Positions 36,365-44,191 of a stretch of DNA of 64,000 bases are shown here, one piece after another. A program made the position numbers and the translations under genes. The stretch is taken from contig CANKWX010000001.1 in the NCBI GenBank assembly GCA_947487165.1, positions 62,001 to 126,000 on the forward strand, read 5' to 3'. The stretch comes from Burkholderiales bacterium (GTDB lineage Bacteria; Pseudomonadota; Gammaproteobacteria; Burkholderiales; Burkholderiaceae_E). Below the pieces are notes generated by a model. The model saw only the letters and a list, made by a program, of their open reading frames with translations. It had not been told where the DNA came from and ran no database searches. The first letter of the stretch is position 1; each line of letters opens with the position of its first letter.

Positions 36365-36945
36365 AGCGACGCACTGCCATCCGGGCGCTGTTGAATGTGG
36401 CGCTGATGGCCTTGCTGTCTGCCCCCTGCAGTGCCGACGCCATCGATGTCGAGCAGGTCGCTTTCGAGCCGTCTGCCGACGGCGAGGCCTGGGTGCTGTC
36501 GTCCGACTTCTCGCTCACCCTCAGTCCGGCGCTCGAAGACGCGGTCAACCGGGGCGTTGCGCTCTTTTTCCTGGTCGAGTTCGAAATGCGCCGGCCGCGC
36601 TGGTATTGGTGGGATGATCGGGCTGCGGTGGCGACCCAGACTCACCGGCTCTCCTACAATGCCCTCACCCGGCAGTATCGGGTTCTGCTCAATGGCGTTC
36701 CGGGCAGCTATTCGACCCTGTCCGAGGCGCTCGATGCGATGTCGCGTCTGCGGGGCTGGCGGGTCATGCCACGAGAGCGTGTGCGTCCAGGCATCAGTTA
36801 CGAGGGCTGGCTGAGGCTGCGACTCGATACCGATCAGCTGCCAAAGCCCTTTCAGATCACCGCCCTCACCAGCCGAGACTGGAATCCTCAATCCGAATGG
36901 AAGCGGTTCACTATCAGGCAGGAGCCTCCGAAAAGCGCTCAGTGA
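36361..36945 (+). CDS. DUF4390 domain-containing exported protein
   Basis: A 194-residue protein with a signal peptide (KRRTAIRALLNVALMALLSAPCSADA) and the DUF4390 pattern: FSLTLSPALEDAVNRGVALFFLVEFEMRRPRWYWWDD near residues 50-85 and the C-terminal WNPQSEWKRFTI. In this lineage it regularly lies between rsmB and ntrY. No function is known. The start is a TTG that overlaps the rsmB stop by four bases, and its own stop overlaps the chosen ntrY start as GTGA, so translation of the three genes is probably coupled. Confidence 0.87.
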   Translation: MKRRTAIRALLNVALMALLSAPCSADAIDVEQVAFEPSADGEAWVLSSDFSLTLSPALEDAVNRGVALFFLVEFEMRRPRWYWWDDRAAVATQTHRLSYNALTRQYRVLLNGVPGSYSTLSEALDAMSRLRGWRVMPRERVRPGISYEGWLRLRLDTDQLPKPFQITALTSRDWNPQSEWKRFTIRQEPPKSAQ

Positions 36946-39221
36946 CGCGCACCTTGCGCCTGTCACTGCTGGTGTCGCTGGTGCTGGCGGCCGTTCTGCT
37001 GGCGCTGCTGGCGGTGGCCAGCGGTAACGACCGTCTGCTCGAGCGTCATTACGGCTTGCTTCTGGGCCTCAACATTGCGATCGGCGTCGCGCTGTTCGTG
37101 CTGTCGGCCGAGCTCGCGCGACGCCTGTGGCAGCGCTGGCGCGCGGGGGTATTCGGCACCCGGCTGATGGCCCGTCTGGCGCTGGCCTTCACCCTGATGA
37201 CACTGCTGCCGGCGTTGCTGATCTTCGTGGTGGCGGTTCAGTTTCTGGGGCGCTCGGTGGAGTCCTGGTACGACGTGCCGATGGAGCGCGCGCTCGAATC
37301 GGGCCTGACCCTCGGCCGTGCCTCGCTCGATGCGCTGCTGGCCGATCTGCAATCTAAAGCCCGGACGATGGCGCTGGAGCTGGCCGAGCAGCCGCCCGGT
37401 CAATGGCCGGGCATGCTCGATCGGCTGCGCGAACGCGCGGGTGCGCAGGAAGCCCTGATCGTCGCCGGCAATGGCCGCATCGTGCTGGCCAGCGGCGGCG
37501 GTTTCGCGCAGCTGGTGCCCGATCTGCCGACGCCGGCCTCCCTGCGCCAGGCGCGTGCCTCGCGCAGCTACGCCGCGGTCGAGCCCACCGACGCCAGCAG
37601 CGAGTCGCGTGGCCTGAAGCTTAGGGTGATCGAATCGATCCTGGTCGCCGGTCAGTTCGGCGGCGAACCGCGCCTGCTCCAACTGTTGCAGGCGGTGCCG
37701 CCCACGCTCGCCGGCAATGCCGAAGCGGTTCAGCAGGGCTGGCGCGACTATCAGGCGCTGTCGCTGTCGCGCACCGGACTCAAACGGATCTTTCGCATCA
37801 CCATGGCGGTCACCCTGATGCTGACCGGCTTTTCGGCGATTGCCGCGTCGTTTTTGCTGGCCGGCTGGATGACCGGACCGCTGGCGATGCTGGCGGCCGG
37901 CACGCGGGCGGTTGCCGAGGGCGACTTCCGGCCGGTCAAGGACTACAGCGGGCGCGATGAGCTGGGCATGCTGACCCAGTCCTTCAACACCATGACCCGT
38001 CAGCTCGAGGAGGCACGCGCCCTGGTCGAGCGCAACCAGCAGGAGCTCGAGCGCGCCAACTCCCAGCTTGCCAGCGTGCTGGGCAATCTGACCGCTGGTG
38101 TGATCGTGCTCGACGACCGGCTGCATGTCACGCTGGCCAACATTGGCGCCGAGCGCATCCTCGAGTCCGATGCGGCCGCGATGATCGGATTGCCGATCAC
38201 CGAGCTGCCGCGGCTGGGCGAGGCGGGTGCCGCGATTACCGAGGCCTTTGCCGAGCTCGATACCGGCCCGCAGCGCGCCTGGCAGCGCCAGCTGGTGATC
38301 CGCCGTGATGCCCGCGAAGGCGCCGATGTCGCGCCGGCGCTGACCCTGCTGGTGCGCGGCGCACCGCTGCCCGGCCCGCAGCGCGGCTGGCTGATGGTCT
38401 TTGACGATGTCAGCGAGGTGGTGTCGGCGCAGCGTGCGGTGGCCTGGAGCGAGGTGGCGCGCCGTCTGGCCCACGAGATCAAGAATCCGCTGACCCCGAT
38501 CCGGCTGGCCGCCGAGCGCTTGCAGTTCAAGCTGGTCGGCAAGCTGCCGCCGGCCGATGCCGAGATGCTGACCCGCAGCTCCAAGACCATCGTCGATCAG
38601 GTCGGCGTCCTCAACATGATGGTCGACGAATTCAGCGATTACGCACGACTGCCGGCGGCAAAGCTCGCGCCGCTCGATCTCAATGCGCTGGTGCAGGACG
38701 TGCTGGCCCTCTACGCCCCGCCTGATGCCAACGGTCCGCTGCGCGCCGACCTCGACAGCGGCGTGTCGCTGATCATGGGCGATGCCTCGCAGCTGCGCCG
38801 CCTGATCCTCAATCTGATCAAGAACGCCCTGGAGGCCACCGAGCGCGGTGCCGAGCGTCGGGTCGATGTGATCACCGAGGCGGTTCGACCGGGCGGGTCG
38901 GCGCCCGGCGTGCGCCTGATCGTGCGAGATAACGGTCCGGGCTTTCCGCCGGGGTCGATGTCGCGCGCCTTCGAGCCCTATGTCACGACCAAGCCCAAGG
39001 GCACCGGACTCGGCCTGGCGATCGTACGAAAGATCGTCGAAGAGCATGGCGCGCGCATCGAAGCGAGCAACCTGAACGGCGAAGACGGCAAGACCCTGGG
39101 TGCGAAGGTGAGTCTTCTATTTACTAAGTTGGTAAAAAACGACGACAATTGCGGTGTGCACACAACACTCGATGAGGCCGGCTCACCAGTCATCGTGCTG
39201 GATCGACCGGCTGACACCTAG
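36942..39221 (+). CDS. ntrY: NtrY-like sensor histidine kinase
   Basis: A 759-residue membrane kinase with about four transmembrane segments, two early ones (residues ~10-55), one near 75-100 and one near 290, a periplasmic loop in between, a HAMP domain (AGTRAVAEGDFRPVKDYSGRDELG), a PAS domain and the HisKA/HATPase core with H511 in LAHEIKNPLTP. The N, G1 and G2 boxes are seen as NLIKNALEAT, NGPGFPPG and GTGLGLAI. I choose the GTG at 36942 (GTGA overlap with the upstream stop); an ATG 45 bases upstream is possible. The last ~35 residues, from LLFTKLVKNDD, do not look like a normal NtrY end and overlap an AT-rich palindrome. Confidence 0.9.
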   Translation: MTRTLRLSLLVSLVLAAVLLALLAVASGNDRLLERHYGLLLGLNIAIGVALFVLSAELARRLWQRWRAGVFGTRLMARLALAFTLMTLLPALLIFVVAVQFLGRSVESWYDVPMERALESGLTLGRASLDALLADLQSKARTMALELAEQPPGQWPGMLDRLRERAGAQEALIVAGNGRIVLASGGGFAQLVPDLPTPASLRQARASRSYAAVEPTDASSESRGLKLRVIESILVAGQFGGEPRLLQLLQAVPPTLAGNAEAVQQGWRDYQALSLSRTGLKRIFRITMAVTLMLTGFSAIAASFLLAGWMTGPLAMLAAGTRAVAEGDFRPVKDYSGRDELGMLTQSFNTMTRQLEEARALVERNQQELERANSQLASVLGNLTAGVIVLDDRLHVTLANIGAERILESDAAAMIGLPITELPRLGEAGAAITEAFAELDTGPQRAWQRQLVIRRDAREGADVAPALTLLVRGAPLPGPQRGWLMVFDDVSEVVSAQRAVAWSEVARRLAHEIKNPLTPIRLAAERLQFKLVGKLPPADAEMLTRSSKTIVDQVGVLNMMVDEFSDYARLPAAKLAPLDLNALVQDVLALYAPPDANGPLRADLDSGVSLIMGDASQLRRLILNLIKNALEATERGAERRVDVITEAVRPGGSAPGVRLIVRDNGPGFPPGSMSRAFEPYVTTKPKGTGLGLAIVRKIVEEHGARIEASNLNGEDGKTLGAKVSLLFTKLVKNDDNCGVHTTLDEAGSPVIVLDRPADT
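39121..39137. promoter_or_regulatory. 17-bp near-perfect AT-rich palindrome in the 3-prime end of ntrY
   Basis: TTTACTAA-G-TTGGTAAA has one mismatch in eight paired bases. It lies about 90 bases before the ntrX start, in a part of ntrY that codes for a non-conserved tail. The 13-mer ATTTACTAAGTTG that contains its left half also occurs at 20124-20136, upstream of the candidate small RNA. It may be a binding site that gives ntrX its own promoter. Confidence 0.4.
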
Positions 39222-39227
39222 GACGCC

Positions 39228-39992
39228 ATGGCAGAGATACTCGTCGTCGATGACGAAATCGGTATTCGTGAGTTGCTGTCCGAGATTCTCGGCGATGAAG
39301 GGCATTCGGTTCTGCTGGCCGACAGCGCCCAGCAGGCGCGAGACGTCCGGGAGCGCAATCCGGTCGATCTGGTGCTCCTCGACATCTGGATGCCCGATAC
39401 CGATGGCGTCACGCTCCTCAAGGAATGGGCCAGCGGCGGCAAGCTGACCATGCCGGTCATCATGATGTCCGGCCACGCCACCATCGATACCGCTGTTGAA
39501 GCCACCCGGATCGGCGCGCTCGACTTCCTCGAAAAGCCGATCGCGCTGCAAAAGCTGCTCAAGGCGGTCGAGCAGGGCCTGGCCAAAAGCCGCCCGCCGG
39601 CACCGCTGCCCAAGCCGGCCTCGCCGATCTTTGCCCCGATGTCCTCCGGTATCGGCACCTCGCCTTCTATCGTGATGCTGCCGGTGAACAACGGCCTGTC
39701 TGCCGCCCAGCAGGCCCAGCAGCCGGCGCAGTTCGTCAATGTGCCGCTGGCCTCGGCAGGCGTGGTGACGGCAGCCAGCCGTTCGCTGGCACTCGATCTG
39801 CCGCTGCGCGAAGCCCGCGATGCCTTCGAGCGCGCCTACTTCGAGCATCATCTGGCGCGCGAGCATGGCTCCATGACCCGGGTTGCCGAGAAGACCGGCC
39901 TCGAGCGCACCCACCTCTACCGAAAGCTCAAGCAACTCGGCATCGACCTGTCCAAAGGTGCCTACCGCAAGGGCGGCGTGGTGTCGCAGTGA
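39228..39992 (+). CDS. ntrX: NtrX-like response regulator lacking the AAA+ domain
   Basis: A 254-residue protein. Residues 1-120 are a receiver domain with acidic D8/D9, the phosphoacceptor D52 in LVLLDIWMP and K103 in LEKPI. A Pro/Ala-rich linker follows (about 120-185), then a Fis-type helix-turn-helix (REHGSMTRVAEKTGLERTHLYRKLKQLGI, near 210-240). Typical NtrX proteins have about 450 residues with a sigma-54-activating AAA+ domain between these parts; here it is absent. The protein could therefore bind DNA but should not activate sigma-54 promoters. It is encoded 6 bases after ntrY. Confidence 0.9.
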   Translation: MAEILVVDDEIGIRELLSEILGDEGHSVLLADSAQQARDVRERNPVDLVLLDIWMPDTDGVTLLKEWASGGKLTMPVIMMSGHATIDTAVEATRIGALDFLEKPIALQKLLKAVEQGLAKSRPPAPLPKPASPIFAPMSSGIGTSPSIVMLPVNNGLSAAQQAQQPAQFVNVPLASAGVVTAASRSLALDLPLREARDAFERAYFEHHLAREHGSMTRVAEKTGLERTHLYRKLKQLGIDLSKGAYRKGGVVSQ

Positions 39993-40014
39993 TCGGCTCT
40001 CAGTTGCTTCAGCC

Positions 40015-41406
40015 TTGAGAATCGTCATCCTCGGCGCGGGTCGCGTCGGCGCGTCGGTGGCCGAAAGTCTGGTGTCCGAACAGAACGACATCACCGTCGT
40101 CGATACCGATGCGGCGCGGCTCGCCGAACTCCAGGATCGTCTCGATCTGCGCACCGTGGTCGGCAATGGTGCACAGCCCTCCGTGCTGCGCGAGGCCGGC
40201 ACCGAAGACGCCGACATGGTGATTGCGACCACGCCGAGCGACGAAACCAATCTGGTGGCCTGCCATCTGGCCGCGCAGGTCTTCAATGTGCCCACCCGCA
40301 TCGCCCGGGTGCGTTCGCCCGATTTCCAGGATCATCCCGAGCTGGTCGGTGAGGGCGCCTTTTCGGTCGATCACCTGATCGTCCCCGAGCACACGGTCAC
40401 CGAATCGATTGTCAAGCTGGTGGAGTTTCCCGAGGCGCTGCAGGTGCTCGAATTCGCCGGCGGCCGCGTCTGCCTGATCGCGATGCGGGCCTATGCCGGC
40501 GGGCTGCTGGTGCAGCGCCCGATTCGCGAGATCCGCGCTCACATCCCGAACGTCGACTCGCGCATCGTCGCGATCTTCCGGGGCGAGAGCACGATCGCTC
40601 CCGACGGCGACACCATGATCGAGCCGGGCGACGAGGTCTTCATCGTGGCCGCGAGCGAGCACATCCGCACGGTCATGACCGAACTGCGCAAGATGGACAA
40701 GCCGGTGCGCCGGGTCATGCTGGCCGGCGGCGGACGCATCGGTCTGCGCCTGGCCAAGCGGCTGTCGGGCCGGCTCGATGTACGCATCATCGAGCCCGAC
40801 CTCAAGCGCTGCGAACTGCTCGCCTCCCAGCTGCCCAGCGGCACGCTGGTGCTTCATGGCGATGCCACCGACGAGGACCTGCTCGAAGAAGAGAGCGTCG
40901 GTGAAATGGACCTCTTTTGCGCGCTCACCTCCTCCGACGAGGACAACATCATGGCCTCGCTGCTGGCCAAGAAGATGGGTGCCAGACGCGTGCTGGCGCT
41001 GGTCAACCGGCGCGCCTATGCCGATGTGGTCGAGGGCGGGCGCATCGATATCGCGATTGTGCCGGCGCAGGCCACGATCGGTGAACTGCTCACGCATGTG
41101 CGCCGCGGCGACGTTGCGGCAGTGCATTCGCTGCGCCGGGGCGCGGCCGAGGCGCTCGAGGCGATCGCGCATGGCGACAGCAAATCAAGCAAGGTTGTCG
41201 GTCGACGGATCGACCAGCTCGATCTGCCGCCGGGCACCATCATCGGCGCGATCGTGCGGGCGCGCTCAAACGGTAAATCAGAGGTGCTGATGGCCCATCA
41301 CGACACCGTGATCGAATCTGAAGATCATGTGATCGTGTTTGTGGCGAACAAGCGAATGATTCCCAAGGTTGAAAAACTGTTTCAGGTAGCGGTTGGTTTC
41401 TTCTAA
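40015..41406 (+). CDS. trkA: Trk potassium uptake regulatory subunit TrkA
   Basis: A 463-residue cytoplasmic protein with two RCK units. Each has an NAD-binding Rossmann motif (GAGRVG at residues 7-12, GGGRIG near 240) and a TrkA-C domain. It gates the TrkH potassium channel with nucleotides. The start is a TTG at 40015, which gives the family N-terminus MRIVILGAGRVG; no good ribosome site is seen, and translation may follow from ntrX, whose stop lies 22 bases upstream. The partner trkH is not next in line but 2.8 kb downstream, behind unrelated genes. Confidence 0.94.
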   Translation: MRIVILGAGRVGASVAESLVSEQNDITVVDTDAARLAELQDRLDLRTVVGNGAQPSVLREAGTEDADMVIATTPSDETNLVACHLAAQVFNVPTRIARVRSPDFQDHPELVGEGAFSVDHLIVPEHTVTESIVKLVEFPEALQVLEFAGGRVCLIAMRAYAGGLLVQRPIREIRAHIPNVDSRIVAIFRGESTIAPDGDTMIEPGDEVFIVAASEHIRTVMTELRKMDKPVRRVMLAGGGRIGLRLAKRLSGRLDVRIIEPDLKRCELLASQLPSGTLVLHGDATDEDLLEEESVGEMDLFCALTSSDEDNIMASLLAKKMGARRVLALVNRRAYADVVEGGRIDIAIVPAQATIGELLTHVRRGDVAAVHSLRRGAAEALEAIAHGDSKSSKVVGRRIDQLDLPPGTIIGAIVRARSNGKSEVLMAHHDTVIESEDHVIVFVANKRMIPKVEKLFQVAVGFF

Positions 41407-41453
41407 ACGGGCCTGTGTTTGACCAAATCCAATTACCCGTCAGGAGGCGCCCT

Positions 41454-41645
41454 ATGAGCTCAAGCGTCGGCAACCGCCGAAAGTTCATCGCGACCGCCTC
41501 GGCCACCGCCGCCGCCGGCGCGCTCGGATTCCCCGCCATCGTCAAGGCCCAAACCACCTCGCTGCGTCTTCAGAGCACCTGGCCCGCGAAAGACATCTTC
41601 CCGGGCATGACGCTCTGGCTGCCCGAATTCCTCTACGGAAAATGA
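41454..41645 (+). pseudogene. Truncated TRAP transporter substrate-binding protein (DctP-type) N-terminus
   Basis: The 63-residue frame starts at an ATG with AGGAGGCGC upstream. It begins with a twin-arginine-like signal (GNRRKFIATASATAAAGALG) and FPAIVKAQTTSLRLQSTWPAKDIF, the usual start of DctP-type periplasmic binding proteins of about 360 residues. After residue ~50 the sequence (GMTLWLPEFLYGK) diverges and stops. No TRAP membrane genes or remaining DctP part are found nearby. The stop overlaps the ATG of the cyclase gene as ATGA. It is either a deletion remnant that still couples translation to the next gene or an unusual leader peptide. Confidence 0.65.
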
Positions 41646-42694
41646 CCATGAAACGCTGGACCCATCGCCCGCCAGGCTCCAATTGGGGTGACTTCGGTGA
41701 TGACGACGAGCTCGGTCGGATCAATCTGCTGACGCCCGAGCGGGTGGTGGCCGCGGTGCGCGAAGTCCAGGCCGGTAAGGTGTTCTGCCTGTCCCTGCCG
41801 CTTGATTTGCCGGGTGGCAATGTCCTGAATCCGCGGCGCCACCCGCCGCGAACCTTCGCCACGGCGCGTGGCAACGGCGAGGCGAATTTCAATTTTCTGC
41901 TGCGCCTGCTCGATCCGCGTCAGATCGACATGATCAGCGACGACGCGGTCCTGATGGCCCTCCAGTATTCGACCCAGTGGGACAGCTTCGCCCATGTCGG
42001 CGCGCTCTTTGATGCCGACGGCGACGGCGTGCCCGAGCCGGTCTACTACAACGGCTTTCGTGCCGGCGAAGACGTGGTCACCCCGGCCTTCAGCCGCGGG
42101 CCGGTCGACTGGTGCTGCAACGAGGGCGTGCACGCCCGCAAGATGGGCGTCGAGACCATGGCCGCCGCAGGCGTCCAGGGGCGCGGCGTGCTGATCGACC
42201 TGCATGCGATCGCCGGACGCACCCGCAAGGTCATCGGATGGGACGACCTCAAAGCCGCGATGGACAGCCAGGGCGTGGTGGTCGAGCCAGGCGATATGGT
42301 CTGCCTGTGGACCGGCTTCGATCAGGTGATCCTGGAGCAAAAGGGCAAGCCGACCGCCGAATCACTGCACGGCAGCTGCGCCGCGCTTGATGGTCACGAT
42401 GAGCGCATCCAGCAGTGGGTGACCGACTCCGGCATGGTCGCACTCATCTCCGACAACTATGCGGTCGAGCAGACGCCCGCCGTGCCGCCGCCAGGCGATG
42501 GCACTTACCCTGCGCTCCCCTTGCATCACCACTGCCTGTTCAAGCTCGGGGTTCATCTGGGCGAGCTCTGGTATCTCGCCGAGCTCGCCGCCTGGCTGCG
42601 GGCCAATGGCCGCAATCGCTTCCTGCTGACTGCGCCGCCGTTGCGGCTGCCCGGTGCGGTCGGCTCACCCGCGACGCCGGTGGCGACTGTGTGA
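41642..42694 (+). CDS. Cyclase family protein (kynurenine formamidase-like)
   Basis: A 350-residue protein of the PF04199 family: INLLTPERVVAAVREVQAGKVFCLSLPLDLPGGN near residue 30, and ALQYSTQWDSFAHVGALFDADGDG near residue 105. Classic members bind metal through HxGTHxDxPxH. Here the matching stretch is STQWDSFAHVG, a variant that some long cyclase families share, with H116 as a remaining ligand. Other possible ligand residues are in the VDWCCNEGVHARKMGVE region. Members hydrolyse cyclic amides or formamides; the substrate is unknown. It starts by an ATGA overlap with the truncated TRAP gene and belongs to the insert between trkA and trkH. Confidence 0.8.
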   Translation: MTMKRWTHRPPGSNWGDFGDDDELGRINLLTPERVVAAVREVQAGKVFCLSLPLDLPGGNVLNPRRHPPRTFATARGNGEANFNFLLRLLDPRQIDMISDDAVLMALQYSTQWDSFAHVGALFDADGDGVPEPVYYNGFRAGEDVVTPAFSRGPVDWCCNEGVHARKMGVETMAAAGVQGRGVLIDLHAIAGRTRKVIGWDDLKAAMDSQGVVVEPGDMVCLWTGFDQVILEQKGKPTAESLHGSCAALDGHDERIQQWVTDSGMVALISDNYAVEQTPAVPPPGDGTYPALPLHHHCLFKLGVHLGELWYLAELAAWLRANGRNRFLLTAPPLRLPGAVGSPATPVATV

Positions 42695-42742
42695 GCCGGC
42701 CGGGCGTCGGCCTGTGAGGTGTTCGCCCGGCGTTGCCGACGT

Positions 42743-43012
42743 TTACTTGCCGGAACCCGACTCGTTGTAGCGGTCGTTGTGGCAGTAAGCCGCCCGCAGT
42801 TCCGCCAGCACACGGTGATCGCCGGCGGCCAGTTGAGCGGTGATCGCGTCGTTGTGCGCTGCAACACGGGCTTCGTGCCAGGTCTCGAGGGCCTTGACGG
42901 CTGTCTGCAGCATCTGTGCGAGAAGGCTCGCGCCTTCCGAGATGCGATCAACTCCGCCGTGATGGGTACCGGTCAGGATGGTTGCGCCAGGTGCAAGTCG
43001 AATCGTTGCCAT
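42743..43012 (-). CDS. Hypothetical small protein
   Basis: An 89-residue protein that I do not recognise. It begins MATIRLAPGATILTGTHHGGVD, followed by a helical stretch (SLLAQMLQTAVKALETWHEARVAAHN) and a polar tail NDRYNESGSGK. A GGAGGA ribosome site lies 8 bases upstream of its ATG at 43012, which supports it as a real gene. It is divergent from the LysR gene and shares an operator-rich intergenic region with it, so it is a likely target of that regulator. It converges with the cyclase gene. Confidence 0.55.
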   Translation of the reverse strand: MATIRLAPGATILTGTHHGGVDRISEGASLLAQMLQTAVKALETWHEARVAAHNDAITAQLAAGDHRVLAELRAAYCHNDRYNESGSGK

Positions 43013-43075
43013 GATCTGATTCCTCCATTAATCGGCCGCAAAAGCGGCGCCGATGAGCCTATGATGCGGCGGTGC

Positions 43076-43098
43076 AACATCAATTTCCAATGGATGTT
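43076..43098. promoter_or_regulatory. LysR-type operator: AACATC-N11-GATGTT
   Basis: A perfect six-base inverted repeat with an 11-base spacer (43076-43081 and 43093-43098) matches the T-N11-A rule for LysR boxes. It lies between the divergent small-protein gene and lysR. A second repeat follows at 43112-43126. Confidence 0.65.
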
Positions 43099-43111
43099 CG
43101 TAATCCCAACT

Positions 43112-43126
43112 ATTCGATATTAGAAT
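43112..43126. promoter_or_regulatory. Second LysR-like box: ATTC-N7-GAAT
   Basis: ATTC (43112-43115) and GAAT (43123-43126) form an inverted repeat with the T-N11-A spacing and end only 6 bases before the lysR ATG. A regulator bound here would block its own expression, fitting LysR autoregulation. The stretch is AT-rich (GATATTA) and may also include a -10 element. Confidence 0.5.
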
Positions 43127-43132
43127 GATTGC

Positions 43133-44161
43133 ATGGAAGTACCATTCGTCCCTGATAAGCCGCCGTCCGGGCCGGCCAACTTTCGAACCCTTGATCTGAA
43201 CCTGCTTCGGGTTTTCGATCAGGTGATGGCCGAGCGCAACCTGACCCGTGCGGCCGCCAATCTCGCGATGACCCAGCCGGCGGTCAGCAATGCGCTGCGC
43301 CGGCTGCGCGACTCGCTCCACGACGAGCTGCTGGTGCGTTCGGGTTATGGCGTGCAACCGACGCCGCGGGCGCTCGAGTTATGGCCGGCGGTGCGCGCCG
43401 CGCTCGAGAGCCTTCGCTCGGCGGTCCAGTCGGGCACCGAATTCGATCCGGGCGCTTCGCGTGACACCTTCGTGCTGGCGATGGCCGATGCCACAGCGGC
43501 GCTGCTGATCCCGCCGCTGGTGCGCGAGCTCGAGGCGCAGGCGCCCGGTGTGTCGCTGCGCGTGCGGCCGCTGCTCACCCGCGATCCGCGCAATCTCCTG
43601 ACCGGCTCCGAGCTCGATGCGGTGATCGGCTATTTCCCGGCGGTCCTTGCCGCGATCGGTTCGGCGCGGATGCAGGAAGGCTCGGTCGACCAGTTCGCCA
43701 ACCGCAGGCTCTACGACGGCGAGTATGTCTGCGTGATGCGCGCCGGTCATCCGCTCGCGTCCGCTCCCCTCGATCTGGATGCCTTCTGCGCGGCGCGGCA
43801 TCTGCTGGTCAGTTTTTCGGGTCGCCCCTTCGGATTTGTCGACGAGTCGCTGGCCGCACTCGGTCGCAGCCGGCGGGTGGTGCTCACGCTCAACCAGTTC
43901 TTCACCGCCGGTCAGGTGGTCGCGCAGACCGACCTGCTCACGGTCGTGCCGCGGCATTTCGTCGCCTCGACCGGCATCGTCTCGCAACTGGTGGTGCGTA
44001 CGCTGCCACTCGATCTGCCGATCGTGCATGTCGAGCTGCTCTGGCACCAGCGCCACACCACGCGCGCCTCGCATGTCTGGCTGCGCGGCATGATCGTCGA
44101 AGCAGCCCAGGCTGCGTTTGCTCAGTCTCCCGCTGCGTCCGGCCAGGAGCCGGACCGGTAG
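43133..44161 (+). CDS. LysR family transcriptional regulator
   Basis: A 342-residue regulator. The winged helix-turn-helix lies at residues ~18-78 with LNLLRVFDQVMAERNLTRAAANLAMTQPAVSNALRRL, and the effector-binding domain of periplasmic-binding-protein type covers ~105-310. The domain layout and FVDESLAALGRSRRVVLTLNQF resemble NodD/PnbR-like LysR members that respond to aromatic compounds. The N-terminus is about 15 residues longer than usual (EVPFVPDKPPSGPAN). Its likely targets are the small protein gene on the other strand and its own promoter; the cyclase gene is less certain. It is part of the trkA/trkH insert. Confidence 0.9.
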   Translation: MEVPFVPDKPPSGPANFRTLDLNLLRVFDQVMAERNLTRAAANLAMTQPAVSNALRRLRDSLHDELLVRSGYGVQPTPRALELWPAVRAALESLRSAVQSGTEFDPGASRDTFVLAMADATAALLIPPLVRELEAQAPGVSLRVRPLLTRDPRNLLTGSELDAVIGYFPAVLAAIGSARMQEGSVDQFANRRLYDGEYVCVMRAGHPLASAPLDLDAFCAARHLLVSFSGRPFGFVDESLAALGRSRRVVLTLNQFFTAGQVVAQTDLLTVVPRHFVASTGIVSQLVVRTLPLDLPIVHVELLWHQRHTTRASHVWLRGMIVEAAQAAFAQSPAASGQEPDR

Positions 44162-44191
44162 AATCGCGACTTTGCGCGGAGATCAACCCGA

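Noticed and set aside
36963-39047. 694-codon frame antisense to ntrY
   Set aside because: It mirrors the kinase gene completely, has no domain resemblance and has no start signal.
41407-44191. Insertion sequence or integrase responsible for the trkA/trkH insert
   Set aside because: No transposase, integrase, terminal inverted repeats or target duplication could be seen at either border.
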